64,000 nt of DNA. Source: an uncultured Eubacteriales bacterium. GTDB lineage: Bacteria > Bacillota > Clostridia > Oscillospirales > CAG-272. Positions 25,483 to 33,385 of the stretch are shown here, in pieces. Made by a program: the position numbers and the translations under genes. Each line of letters begins with the position of its first letter. Positions within the stretch are counted from its first letter, which is position 1. Under the pieces are notes generated by a model that worked only from the letters and a program-made list of their open reading frames with translations, searched no databases and was not told where the DNA came from. The stretch spans positions 186,001-250,000 of the forward strand of contig CAKSDZ010000002.1 of the NCBI GenBank assembly GCA_934446365.1, read 5' to 3'.

Positions 25483-26400
25483 ATGAAAATTCAAATCGGA
25501 GAAAACATCAAACGTTTTCGCCCCGAAAACAACATCACACAAGAGGCACTTGCGGAAATTCTCGGCGTTTCCTGTGCCGCCGTCTCCAAATGGGAGGTGG
25601 GCGACACCTATCCCGACATCACGCTGATTTTTCCGCTTGCCGACTTTTTCGGTGCAAGCGTCGACGAGTTGCTCGGCTACAACAGCGCCCGCACCGAAGC
25701 GGAAATCGAAGAAATTTTCCGGCAGCACAACGTGCTTTTCCGTGCGAACAAGCCGGAAGAAATGATAGACCTGATGCGGAAAGCGAAAAAGGACTACCCC
25801 GGCAATTATCGCATTCTGATGCAGTATGTATGGGATGTGGGAGGCGGCTTTGCCGACAACGATCCCGCGGTCCTGCTCGCTCATAAGGATGAGTTATCTG
25901 CCCTGTGCGACCGTATTCTCGACGGTTGTCCCGATTTCCGCCTGCGGCTTGAAGCCCTGAACATGAAAGCAAAGTTTCTGCATGCCGACGGAAAAACGGA
26001 GGAAGCGCTGGCGATTTATCGCGACAATTTTCCCGACTGGTACAATACGGCGGCACAAAAAAGCGAGCAGCTCTTTGCCAAGGAAACGCCCGCGTTCCGA
26101 GAACAGCTCATCTGCAATATGATCGATCTTGCGGACTTTGCCGCCAACAAAAAGCTCAAAGAAATTTGGTACTGCAAAGGCTTTTCCATAGCCGAAAAGG
26201 CGCAGGCGGGGCTTCGGCTCGGCGAAGCTCTGTCGGAAATCCGCGAAAAATACGGCTACACGGAGCTTTGTTTTGCGGAAAGAGGCGTTCTCAGCGATCA
26301 TGTATGGAAAATGACGATTTTCGGTGCACAGCTTTTCGATATCGCCGCCGGCCTTGATTGCAGCTGCGGCCTGCTGCGATGCGCTTGCCGCGTCGGATGA
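25483..26400 (+). CDS. XRE-family transcriptional regulator, apparently frameshifted near its end
   Basis: The first 65 residues are an XRE helix-turn-helix (MKIQIGENIKRFRPENNITQEALAEILGVSCAAVSKWEVGDTYPDI is its start, quoted in parts: recognition helix around CAAVSKWE). The rest is a helical, TPR-like sensor region (ALAIYRDNFPDW, LAKETPAFREQLICNMIDL). The frame ends in a Cys-rich, non-helical tail (DCSCGLLRCACRVG). In the +1 frame the helical pattern resumes (DEAVRRRL through DPECAAVLARWRAKL) and continues to 26563, so one base has probably been gained or lost around 26350-26400. The DNA-binding part is intact. Start at the ATG at 25483 after AAAGGAA. Confidence 0.8.
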   Translation: MKIQIGENIKRFRPENNITQEALAEILGVSCAAVSKWEVGDTYPDITLIFPLADFFGASVDELLGYNSARTEAEIEEIFRQHNVLFRANKPEEMIDLMRKAKKDYPGNYRILMQYVWDVGGGFADNDPAVLLAHKDELSALCDRILDGCPDFRLRLEALNMKAKFLHADGKTEEALAIYRDNFPDWYNTAAQKSEQLFAKETPAFREQLICNMIDLADFAANKKLKEIWYCKGFSIAEKAQAGLRLGEALSEIREKYGYTELCFAERGVLSDHVWKMTIFGAQLFDIAAGLDCSCGLLRCACRVG

Positions 26401-26563
26401 GGCGGTTCGGCGGCGCTTATGCACTGATTCAGACGGCCATGTACGCGAATTTCTGAAAGAAAGAGTGAAGTTTTACACGGAAACGGATTATCCTAAGCAC
26501 GCGGCGCTCCGCGATGATCCCGAATGTGCCGCCGTCTTGGCACGCTGGCGCGCCAAGCTCTGA
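26340..26563 (+). pseudogene. Displaced C-terminus of the XRE regulator
   Basis: In a frame shifted by one from the regulator, this stretch reads VREFLKERVKFYTETDYPKH and then ALRDDPECAAVLARWRAKL. Similar XRE-TPR regulators of Clostridia end in a sequence like this. No ribosome site or start of its own is visible, so it is the probable original tail. Confidence 0.55.
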
Positions 26564-26614
26564 AAACCGGCGCAGAATATCATTCCGCACCTCAATAAAA
26601 TGCCTTTTCAATTC

Positions 26615-26647
26615 AAAAGCCCGGCTGCAAATAGCAGCCGGGCTTTT
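26615..26647. terminator. Bidirectional terminator between the XRE gene and the ABC exporter
   Basis: 14-bp perfect stem AAAAGCCCGGCTGC/GCAGCCGGGCTTTT, loop AAATA, with A and T runs on both sides; serves the two converging genes. Confidence 0.9.
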
Positions 26648-26668
26648 CTTTCATAAAACCGTATTCCT

Positions 26669-28876
26669 TTATGCCATCTTGGACATTTCTCTCTGCGCCA
26701 TGACGAGATTGTAGTAAATCCCCTGTTTCTCGATCAGCTCGTCATGCGTGCCGGTCTCGACGATTCTTCCGCGGTCGAGCACCACAAGGCGCGTCGCATT
26801 GCGAAGCGTGGAAAGCCTATGTGCGATGGCGATGGTGGTGCGTTCATGCGAAAGCGCGGCAAGAGAATCCTGAATCTGCTTCTCCGTCTCGGTATCGAGC
26901 GACGCCGTCGCCTCGTCGAGAATCAGAATCTTGGGATTGTGCAGGAGCGCTCGGGCAATGGCGATGCGCTGCTTCTCTCCGCCGGAGAGCGTGCAGCCGC
27001 GTTCTCCCACCCATGTGTTGTAGCCGTCGGTCAGCTTGACGATAAAGCTGTGAGCGCCCGCCGCCTTCGCCGCGGCGATGACCTCCTCCCGTGTTGCGTC
27101 CGCCTTCGCATAGGCGATATTCTGGAAAATCGTCCCGTTGAAAAGGAATGTTTCCTGCAAAACGACACCGATCTGCGAGCGCAGCGACCGCTGGGATATA
27201 TCCCTGATATCCACGCCGTCAATCTTGATGGAGCCTTCGTCGACGTCATACATTCGCATGACCAGATTGATGAGCGTCGATTTGCCCGTCCCGGATTTGC
27301 CCACAAGACCGATAAAATCGCCCGGCTTCACATGAAGCGTGATATCGCGCAGCACCTCCGCCGTTTCGTCGTATCCGAAGGAAACGTCTTCGATGTCGAT
27401 GTTTCCCTTGATATCGACATCGACGGCATTCGCGCTGTCCTCGATTTCCACCGGCTCATCGATGATCTCGAACACCTTGGTGATGGAGGTCGCCGCCTGC
27501 ATAATCTGACGCGGCAGCGTCGCGAGGAATTGCAGCGGCGCATACAGCATGCCGGCATAGCTCGAAAACTGCGACATTTCGCCGTATGTCATCGTTCCGC
27601 CCAAAACGGCACTGCCCGCATAGTACAAAAGGATAAATTCTCCGAGTCCCATCAGAAATTGCAGGATCGGATTGATATATGCCCACTTTTTTTCGATTTT
27701 GAGCTGCGTTTCCTTCTCCGCCGCGGCGTATTCCTCAAAGCGCTGTGCCTCGCGGTGCTCCATGCCGTAGGACTTCACGACGCGGATGCCGGAAAAAATA
27801 TCGTGCAGCACCGTGTTCGACTGCGACTGACGTTCCCAGTTGCGCCGGAACAGCTTGCCCATCGCGCCGCGGAACAGCGCGAATGCCACCGCAATCAGCG
27901 GCGTCGGCAGGATAATCAGAAGCGCAAGCTTCCAGTCGTAGATGAAAAGCGCGATGCCGACCGCCAAAAACAGCATAATCTGCTCGATCATACTCGACAG
28001 CTGATTGACGATGAACATACGGATGCGCGCGGTGTCGTTCGACACCCGGTTCAAAAGCTCTCCCGCGGTACGTTTGGAAATGCGGGAAATGGAAAGCTTT
28101 TGGATTTTCTCAAACACGATTCCGCGCAGACGCAGCACCACCTTGTTTCCCGCGATGACGAGAAACCAGTTGCGCACGGAGGTGAGTCCCCGCTGCACAA
28201 GCTGTGCGACGAAAATCGCCAACACCGCCGCGACAAAGGCGGAAAGCAGCACCGGCTCCTCGCTGCGGATATAGTCGTCCACCAAAACGCGGTTGAGATA
28301 CGGTGTGATAAGATTGATTCCCGAAATCACCGCAAACAGGAGAATAGAAGCGGCAATATGCCATTTATAGGGCTTCATGATCTCCCACAGGCGGGAGACA
28401 ATCCGTTTTTTGTCGATACAGGTGAGGCAGGTTTCCGAGCCGTCGCGATAGGCACGCCCGCACTTGGGACATACCCTCGCCGCCGGAGAATATTTTTCAA
28501 AGGCGTGTCTCCCGTAACGCAGATAGTGGTTCGCCGCCTTGACGGCCGCCGCGATGCGGCTCTTGCGGGAGCAGTCCGCGCGAGAAATCAGCTCGGTGTT
28601 TCCCGATTTGTCGGTATATTCCGCGAAAACGCAGCCGACGCCGGCGGTGAATTTGAACTCCTCGACCGACGAGAGAGAAGCCTCCAAAATAGTCTCTCCG
28701 TTCTCATAAACCAAAAGCGCCTGCTCGGTCACGAGAACGAAGCCGTCCGTCGTCCCATCCGGCACGGTGCGGTCGAGACCATACTCCCAGACCGAAACCA
28801 CCTGCCCGTCGGAAAGACCGGGGCAAAGCTCTTTTGCGCGGGAGATGAGCCGTTTATTTTCATTTGCCAATATCAT
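26669..28876 (-). CDS. ABC exporter with N-terminal zinc-ribbon domain
   Basis: Half-transporter of type IV exporter fold, about 735 residues. The first 160 residues are an unusual cytoplasmic domain ending in a Cys4 zinc ribbon (CPKCGRAYRDGSETCLTC). Six membrane helices follow (about 170-450). The ATPase has Walker A GLVGKSGTGKSTLIN, signature LSGGEKQRIAIARAL and Walker B ILILDEATASLD, with the switch His in TIAIAHRLSTLR. Start ATG 28876 (GTG at 28879 also possible). It follows the DUF1854 gene by a few bases. It is a paralogue of the exporter at 29582-31855; the two probably form a heterodimer, with DUF1854 as accessory protein. Substrate unknown. Confidence 0.88.
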   Translation of the reverse strand: MILANENKRLISRAKELCPGLSDGQVVSVWEYGLDRTVPDGTTDGFVLVTEQALLVYENGETILEASLSSVEEFKFTAGVGCVFAEYTDKSGNTELISRADCSRKSRIAAAVKAANHYLRYGRHAFEKYSPAARVCPKCGRAYRDGSETCLTCIDKKRIVSRLWEIMKPYKWHIAASILLFAVISGINLITPYLNRVLVDDYIRSEEPVLLSAFVAAVLAIFVAQLVQRGLTSVRNWFLVIAGNKVVLRLRGIVFEKIQKLSISRISKRTAGELLNRVSNDTARIRMFIVNQLSSMIEQIMLFLAVGIALFIYDWKLALLIILPTPLIAVAFALFRGAMGKLFRRNWERQSQSNTVLHDIFSGIRVVKSYGMEHREAQRFEEYAAAEKETQLKIEKKWAYINPILQFLMGLGEFILLYYAGSAVLGGTMTYGEMSQFSSYAGMLYAPLQFLATLPRQIMQAATSITKVFEIIDEPVEIEDSANAVDVDIKGNIDIEDVSFGYDETAEVLRDITLHVKPGDFIGLVGKSGTGKSTLINLVMRMYDVDEGSIKIDGVDIRDISQRSLRSQIGVVLQETFLFNGTIFQNIAYAKADATREEVIAAAKAAGAHSFIVKLTDGYNTWVGERGCTLSGGEKQRIAIARALLHNPKILILDEATASLDTETEKQIQDSLAALSHERTTIAIAHRLSTLRNATRLVVLDRGRIVETGTHDELIEKQGIYYNLVMAQREMSKMA

Positions 28877-28884
28877 CACCCCGC

Positions 28885-29448
28885 TTACAGATAAAGCTCG
28901 ATTTTCTTATAGCTTCTGCGGTCGAGCGCCTCCGTATTTTCAATCACGAAGCGATTCCCGTCCACGTCGAACAAAAACAGCCTGCCGCCGCCCGCGCGGA
29001 TCATGCTTTTGAACGTATCCTGAAGCGTGAAGGTCAGCCGTCCCGCGGAGGTTTCCGCGTCCCAGTAGGAAAAGCCGAAGCGCTCCTTGACCGAATAGAT
29101 TTTCCGGATTACCGGAGAATAATATTTTCTTTCCAGCTCGCGGACAAGCAGCTCCCGCTCCTCGCCGGAAAAATCGTCGAGTTTCCGAATCGACGCCAGC
29201 TCATAGCCGTCGACATCGAGCACCGATATGTATTCCCAAAGAAATTCAAACGGGAAATCCCGATGCAGCATCACCCGCACCGGCTCCGCATCCTTTGGAT
29301 GCTTCATATACAGAAAGCCGCCGCGCATGAGAAAAGAAGCGTTTTCTCTCGTGATTTCCGGCGTGTTCGGATTTTCCGCCGTCGGTTTTCTGCCGGGCGC
29401 GCCGCCCTCGGGCGGACGGCGTCTGCCGCCCATTCTGTTTTGATCCAT
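28885..29448 (-). CDS. DUF1854 protein
   Basis: 187 residues. After a Gly/Arg/Pro-rich N-terminus come the DUF1854 features: VMLHRDFPFEFLWEYISVLDVDGYELASI, then a Glu/Arg helix, and the ending FLFDVDGNRFVIENTEALDRRSYKKIELYL. This family occurs next to ABC exporters and has been noted around cyanophycin genes; no cyanophycin synthetase is present here. Start at the ATG at 29448 with GAGGAAAT upstream; the longer frame starts inside the intergenic region. Sandwiched between two exporter genes on the same strand, so probably one functional unit. Confidence 0.8.
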   Translation of the reverse strand: MDQNRMGGRRRPPEGGAPGRKPTAENPNTPEITRENASFLMRGGFLYMKHPKDAEPVRVMLHRDFPFEFLWEYISVLDVDGYELASIRKLDDFSGEERELLVRELERKYYSPVIRKIYSVKERFGFSYWDAETSAGRLTFTLQDTFKSMIRAGGGRLFLFDVDGNRFVIENTEALDRRSYKKIELYL

Positions 29449-29581
29449 ATATATTTCCTCTTTATGCTGAATATTTTTATTGAAAGGAGCCGCGAGAACA
29501 ACCCGCCAAAGACAGCCCGCTTTCCGCAACCTCTTTTATAAATTTTAATTTCCAAATCGGCATATACCGCCTGTCCGCAGC

Positions 29582-31855
29582 TCACGCGATGCCCGCGTTT
29601 TTCAGCGCCTCGATTTGGAGACTGTAAAGCTTGTGATAGACGCCGTCCCTTGCCATCAGCTCGTCGTGCGTGCCGGACTCCGCCACCTTGCCGTTCTCAA
29701 TGACGATGAGACTGTCGGCGTCGCGCAGTGTCGAGAGCCGGTGCGCAATCATGATGGTGGTTTTGCCCTTCACAAGCTCGGTGAGCGCCGATTGGATTTT
29801 CCGCTCGGTCTCGGTATCCATCGCCGCCGTCGCCTCGTCGAGAATCAGAATCTTCGGATTGCGCAGAATCGCCCTCGCAATGGAAAGGCGCTGACGCTCG
29901 CCGCCGGACAAATCCTTATAGCCGAAGCCGATTTTCGTATCATAAGCGTCCGGCAGCTTCACGATGAAATCGTGCGCGCCGGCAGCCCTCGCCGCCGCGA
30001 TGACCTCGTCATAGCTCGCGTCGGAACGCGCATAGCGGATATTTTCGAGAATCGTGCCCATAAACAGATAGGTCTCCTGCGAAACGATCGCGATATTGCG
30101 GTAAAGATCGGCAAACGCGAGCTTCTTGATATCGGTGCCGTCGATGGTGACCGTGCCGCTTTCCGGATCATAAAGCCGAATCAGAAGATTGGCAAGCGTG
30201 CTCTTTCCGGCGCCCGTATGGCCGACGATGCCGAGCGTCCTGCCTGCCTCGACCGAAAAGCTCACATTGTCGATGACCTTGTGGTTCTTGATATAGGAGA
30301 ACGACACGTTATCAAAACGCACGTCACCCTGAAACATGTCGCAGCGCACGGGATTTTCCGCCTCGCAGACCTCCGGCTGGGAATCCATGATTTCAAAAAG
30401 TCTTTGCAGGGAGTTGGAGCAGTCCGCCGTCATTTCCGACATTTCGCTGAAAAAAAACAGCGGCGCGTAAATCATGTTCATATAAGTCGTGAACATCATG
30501 AGGTCGGCATAATCCAGTCTGCCCTGTATCACAAACCAGCCGCCGACGCCGAGCGCGACGAGATTGCCGAGCGTATAGAGAATGAATCCGGATAAGGGAG
30601 AGAAAAACGTATTGAACACGCCGCGGCGGATATCCGCTTCCGCAAGACGGGCCGAGCGCGCGTCGAACCGTTCAATCTCCTCCTTTTCCTTGGAAAAAGC
30701 TTTGACGACCCTCATTCCGGAAAGCTCGTCGGAAAGAAAAGAGGTCATCGACCGCTGGCTCGAATACCGTTTGGCATGCAGCTTGCGGTTCTTGGCATAG
30801 CCGATTCGCATTACGATAAAAGAAACGGGAATCACCATCAAAGACAAGAGTGAAAGCAGCGGGTCGATAAGGAGCAGCAGCACGACAAGCACCGCTACCT
30901 TGACCACGTTGATAATAAAATACGGAAGGATATTGCAGAAAAAGTCGTAAATCGTGTTGGAATCGTTGTTAATCTGCGTCATGAGTCCGCCCGTCTGACG
31001 GCTCGTGAAAAAGCCGAGGGAAAGACGCTCTATCGCGCCGAAAATCGTTTTCTTTAAGTCAAAATTCACCTTTGCCGCGATGATGGAGGTCATGTAGTTG
31101 TTGACGATCGTGGAGCCCGTCGTCAGCAGCTTTGCACCGACGACCAACACAAGCACGAAAGCAATCATGCCGTAAAAGCTTCCGTCCTCCTCCAACACCT
31201 CACGGTAGAAAAAGCCGGCGGAAAAATAGGAGGCGAGAATGCTGAGCGCCGTCATGCACACGAGAGAGACAAGCGACAGGACGAGATAGAGCTTGTATTT
31301 CAGGAAAAAGCCCGCAATCCTGCGGAAAAGCTTGCCCTTATCCATACATTTCGGGCAGATTTTTCTGTTTTTCTCCGGATAGCGGCTCCCGCACTTTGGA
31401 CATCGGTTCGATTTCGGATCATCGTCGGGATCCACCTCAAAGGCGCCGTCACGCTTGATTTTATCGATATATTTTTTAAAGACGATCATGGAGGTGCGGC
31501 AGAAATTCGTCATAGCCGCAAGAAAAACCGGTTCTCCGTTATCATCCTCGGCCGTAAATCTCGCGCTGGAAATCAGCTCCTCGATTTTGAAGCCCGTTAG
31601 GCTTTTCAGGGAATAGACCGTATATTCCGTCTCATTCCAAATTTTAGCAGAGCAGCGGCGGCGCGTGTCCGTCTCACGGGAGAACAGACCGGAAAGCACC
31701 AGCAGCTCCTCCGCCGTTGCAAAAAGATAGGTGTCGCACGGCGTATGATTCCTGTCCCTGTCGCAGTAAGCGGCAAGCAGGATATCCTCCGTCCTGACAC
31801 CTTTATCGGCAAGCACGGCGTATATCTGCGCCGGTATTCGATCGATTTCAAACAA
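29582..31855 (-). CDS. ABC exporter with N-terminal zinc-ribbon domain (second paralogue)
   Basis: 757 residues, same layout as its neighbour: N-terminal domain of about 190 residues ending in a zinc ribbon (CPKCGSRYPEKNRKICPKCMDKG), six membrane helices, and ATPase with GHTGAGKSTLANLL, LSGGERQRLSIARAIL and ILILDEATAAMD. Both ATP sites retain the catalytic Glu and His. The N-terminal regions of the two paralogues correspond in spacing and in the two-CxxC plan, so they arose by duplication. Confidence 0.9.
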   Translation of the reverse strand: MFEIDRIPAQIYAVLADKGVRTEDILLAAYCDRDRNHTPCDTYLFATAEELLVLSGLFSRETDTRRRCSAKIWNETEYTVYSLKSLTGFKIEELISSARFTAEDDNGEPVFLAAMTNFCRTSMIVFKKYIDKIKRDGAFEVDPDDDPKSNRCPKCGSRYPEKNRKICPKCMDKGKLFRRIAGFFLKYKLYLVLSLVSLVCMTALSILASYFSAGFFYREVLEEDGSFYGMIAFVLVLVVGAKLLTTGSTIVNNYMTSIIAAKVNFDLKKTIFGAIERLSLGFFTSRQTGGLMTQINNDSNTIYDFFCNILPYFIINVVKVAVLVVLLLLIDPLLSLLSLMVIPVSFIVMRIGYAKNRKLHAKRYSSQRSMTSFLSDELSGMRVVKAFSKEKEEIERFDARSARLAEADIRRGVFNTFFSPLSGFILYTLGNLVALGVGGWFVIQGRLDYADLMMFTTYMNMIYAPLFFFSEMSEMTADCSNSLQRLFEIMDSQPEVCEAENPVRCDMFQGDVRFDNVSFSYIKNHKVIDNVSFSVEAGRTLGIVGHTGAGKSTLANLLIRLYDPESGTVTIDGTDIKKLAFADLYRNIAIVSQETYLFMGTILENIRYARSDASYDEVIAAARAAGAHDFIVKLPDAYDTKIGFGYKDLSGGERQRLSIARAILRNPKILILDEATAAMDTETERKIQSALTELVKGKTTIMIAHRLSTLRDADSLIVIENGKVAESGTHDELMARDGVYHKLYSLQIEALKNAGIA

Positions 31856-31876
31856 ATTCAGTTACCGTCCTTTCCT

Positions 31877-32473
31877 TCATACAGAACGAGCAGCGCGCGC
31901 TTTTTTTCCGCGCGCCTCCAAAAAAATAACGAAACACACCGATACGGCAAGCCCTGCGGCAAAGCCGATGACGGCATTCCGCCCGGCAGGACGCGCAAGC
32001 GGCGTTACCGATACCCCGTCGATGACGCTGAGCGTGCCCGCATCGATGACCGCGGGAATCCGCGACACCGAAGCCTCGGCAATCGCCAAGGCGGCAGCCC
32101 TTGCCCGCTCGGCATCGCCGTCCGTAACCGACATCCGGAACACGCCGGCACCCATATTTTCAAACGAAAGCCTGCTTTTAAGGGCGCTCTCCGTCATCCC
32201 GCCAAGGGATTCCGACGCAAGGCCCATGATCTCCGAGCCCGTCATCAGCGCGATGCACGGAGCGGTCAGCGATTCGCACGCCGCAAGGTCGGCACTGGTG
32301 ATGCCCTCCTCATATCCGGCGCGGTTTCTGACACAGAAAACCGTGGAGGCGGCATACCGCTTGGGCAGAAGAAACGCCGTCACGGAAAAGGCCACGGCAC
32401 CGCACAGAACCGAGGCCAGCAGAATGGGCAGCACACGGCGGCGCAGAGAAAGAAGAAGCTCACGATAAGTCAT
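31877..32473 (-). CDS. Wzz/YveK-like chain-length or tyrosine-kinase modulator protein
   Basis: About 198 residues with a membrane helix at each end (VLPILLASVLCGAVAFSVTAFLL near the N-terminus and AVIGFAAGLAVSVCFVIFLEA near the C-terminus) and an extracytoplasmic middle region, the Wzz topology. A conserved Pro/Gly stretch (ARPAGRNAVIGF) precedes the second helix. In Firmicutes such proteins partner with tyrosine kinases in capsule or exopolysaccharide synthesis, but no kinase or glycosyltransferase is nearby, so the partner is unknown. Start at the ATG at 32473 after GGAG. Confidence 0.75.
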   Translation of the reverse strand: MTYRELLLSLRRRVLPILLASVLCGAVAFSVTAFLLPKRYAASTVFCVRNRAGYEEGITSADLAACESLTAPCIALMTGSEIMGLASESLGGMTESALKSRLSFENMGAGVFRMSVTDGDAERARAAALAIAEASVSRIPAVIDAGTLSVIDGVSVTPLARPAGRNAVIGFAAGLAVSVCFVIFLEARGKKARAARSV

Positions 32474-32535
32474 AGGCGTCACGCTCCGTCATAAGAGGGA
32501 TTCGACATATTTCCCTAATATATTTCGTATATTGA

Positions 32536-32565
32536 AGTATAACATATCCCCCATTTTTCTGTCAA
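32536..32565 (-). promoter_or_regulatory. Promoter of the Wzz-like/ABC exporter genes
   Basis: Minus strand TTGACA (32560-32565) and TATACT (32536-32541) with an 18-base gap; transcribes leftward into the Wzz-like gene. Confidence 0.75.
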
Positions 32566-32598
32566 CATAAAATCGCCCGAAAACCGCGCAATTCTCAG

Positions 32599-32627
32599 TT
32601 GACAAAACGCGCGAAAGGTGATACAAT
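32599..32627 (+). promoter_or_regulatory. mntP promoter
   Basis: TTGACA (32599-32604), 17 bases, TACAAT (32622-32627), directly ahead of the riboswitch. Confidence 0.85.
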
Positions 32628-32632
32628 GTGCG

Positions 32633-32755
32633 AAAGCATAAGGGAGTAGTCGGCGCCTCGGCGCTGCGCGGCCAACACACTGAACACGCGCTGTTCTGGC
32701 CCCGCATGAAATGACGAGACTTATCTGTTCACGCGGCAGATAGGTCTTTTTTTAT
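32633..32755 (+). promoter_or_regulatory. Mn2+ riboswitch (yybP-ykoY family)
   Basis: The leader begins with the family's AGGGAGTAG segment, continues with a GGCGCCTCGGCGC stem and a distal TGGCCCCGC segment, and ends in a terminator-like stem AGACTTATCTG/CAGATAGGTCT (32717-32727 with 32737-32747) plus seven T residues. yybP-ykoY RNAs sense Mn2+ and very often precede mntP, as here. The final stem is the expression platform: Mn2+ binding should disfavour it and turn on the exporter. Confidence 0.88.
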
Positions 32756-32789
32756 CTGTCAATCTCAATCAAGAGGAGAATCAAAACAT

Positions 32790-33341
32790 ATGTGGGAACT
32801 CATCGTCATCGCCGTCGGACTTTCCATGGACGCTTTCGCGGTATCGATATGCAAGGGGCTGTCGGTCGAAAAGGCCACGCTCGGCCGCGCGCTTACCGTG
32901 GGAGCATATTTCGGCGGATTTCAGGCACTGATGCCCATGATCGGGTATTTTCTCGGCGCGGGCTTTAAGGAATACATCGAAAAAATCGACCACTGGGTCG
33001 CCTTTGCCCTGCTTATTCTGATCGGAATCAGCATGATTTGGGAATCCAGAGACAAGGGGGAAAAGATGAATGCCTCCTTTGGCGTGCGCGCCATGCTGCC
33101 GCTCGCGGTCTCAACCAGCATCGACGCACTCGCGGTCGGCGTCACCTTTGCCATTCAGGAGGTGAACATCTGGATCGCCATCGCCGTCATCGGCTCCATC
33201 ACGTTCATTCTCTCCGCGATAGGCCTCAAGGTCGGCAATGTGTTCGGCGCGAAATACAAATCCAAAGCGGAGCTTTTCGGCGGCGTCGTGCTGATTCTCA
33301 TGGGAATCAAAATTCTTCTCGAACATTTGGGCGTTCTCTGA
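32790..33341 (+). CDS. mntP: Manganese efflux pump MntP
   Basis: 183-residue membrane protein with six helices that exports Mn2+. It carries the two repeated half-motifs with membrane aspartates, GLSMDAFAVSICKG and TSIDALAVGVTFA. Length and topology are normal. The AAGAGGAG site lies in the Mn riboswitch leader, so expression should rise with intracellular manganese. Monocistronic. Confidence 0.96.
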   Translation: MWELIVIAVGLSMDAFAVSICKGLSVEKATLGRALTVGAYFGGFQALMPMIGYFLGAGFKEYIEKIDHWVAFALLILIGISMIWESRDKGEKMNASFGVRAMLPLAVSTSIDALAVGVTFAIQEVNIWIAIAVIGSITFILSAIGLKVGNVFGAKYKSKAELFGGVVLILMGIKILLEHLGVL

Positions 33342-33385
33342 TTATCACTTAAAACGCCGGGAAACATACGGAAAGGAAATACGCC

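Noticed and set aside
32489..32707. A minus-strand 72-codon ORF overlapping the riboswitch
   Set aside because: It runs through the mntP promoter and riboswitch on the opposite strand and has no family similarity.
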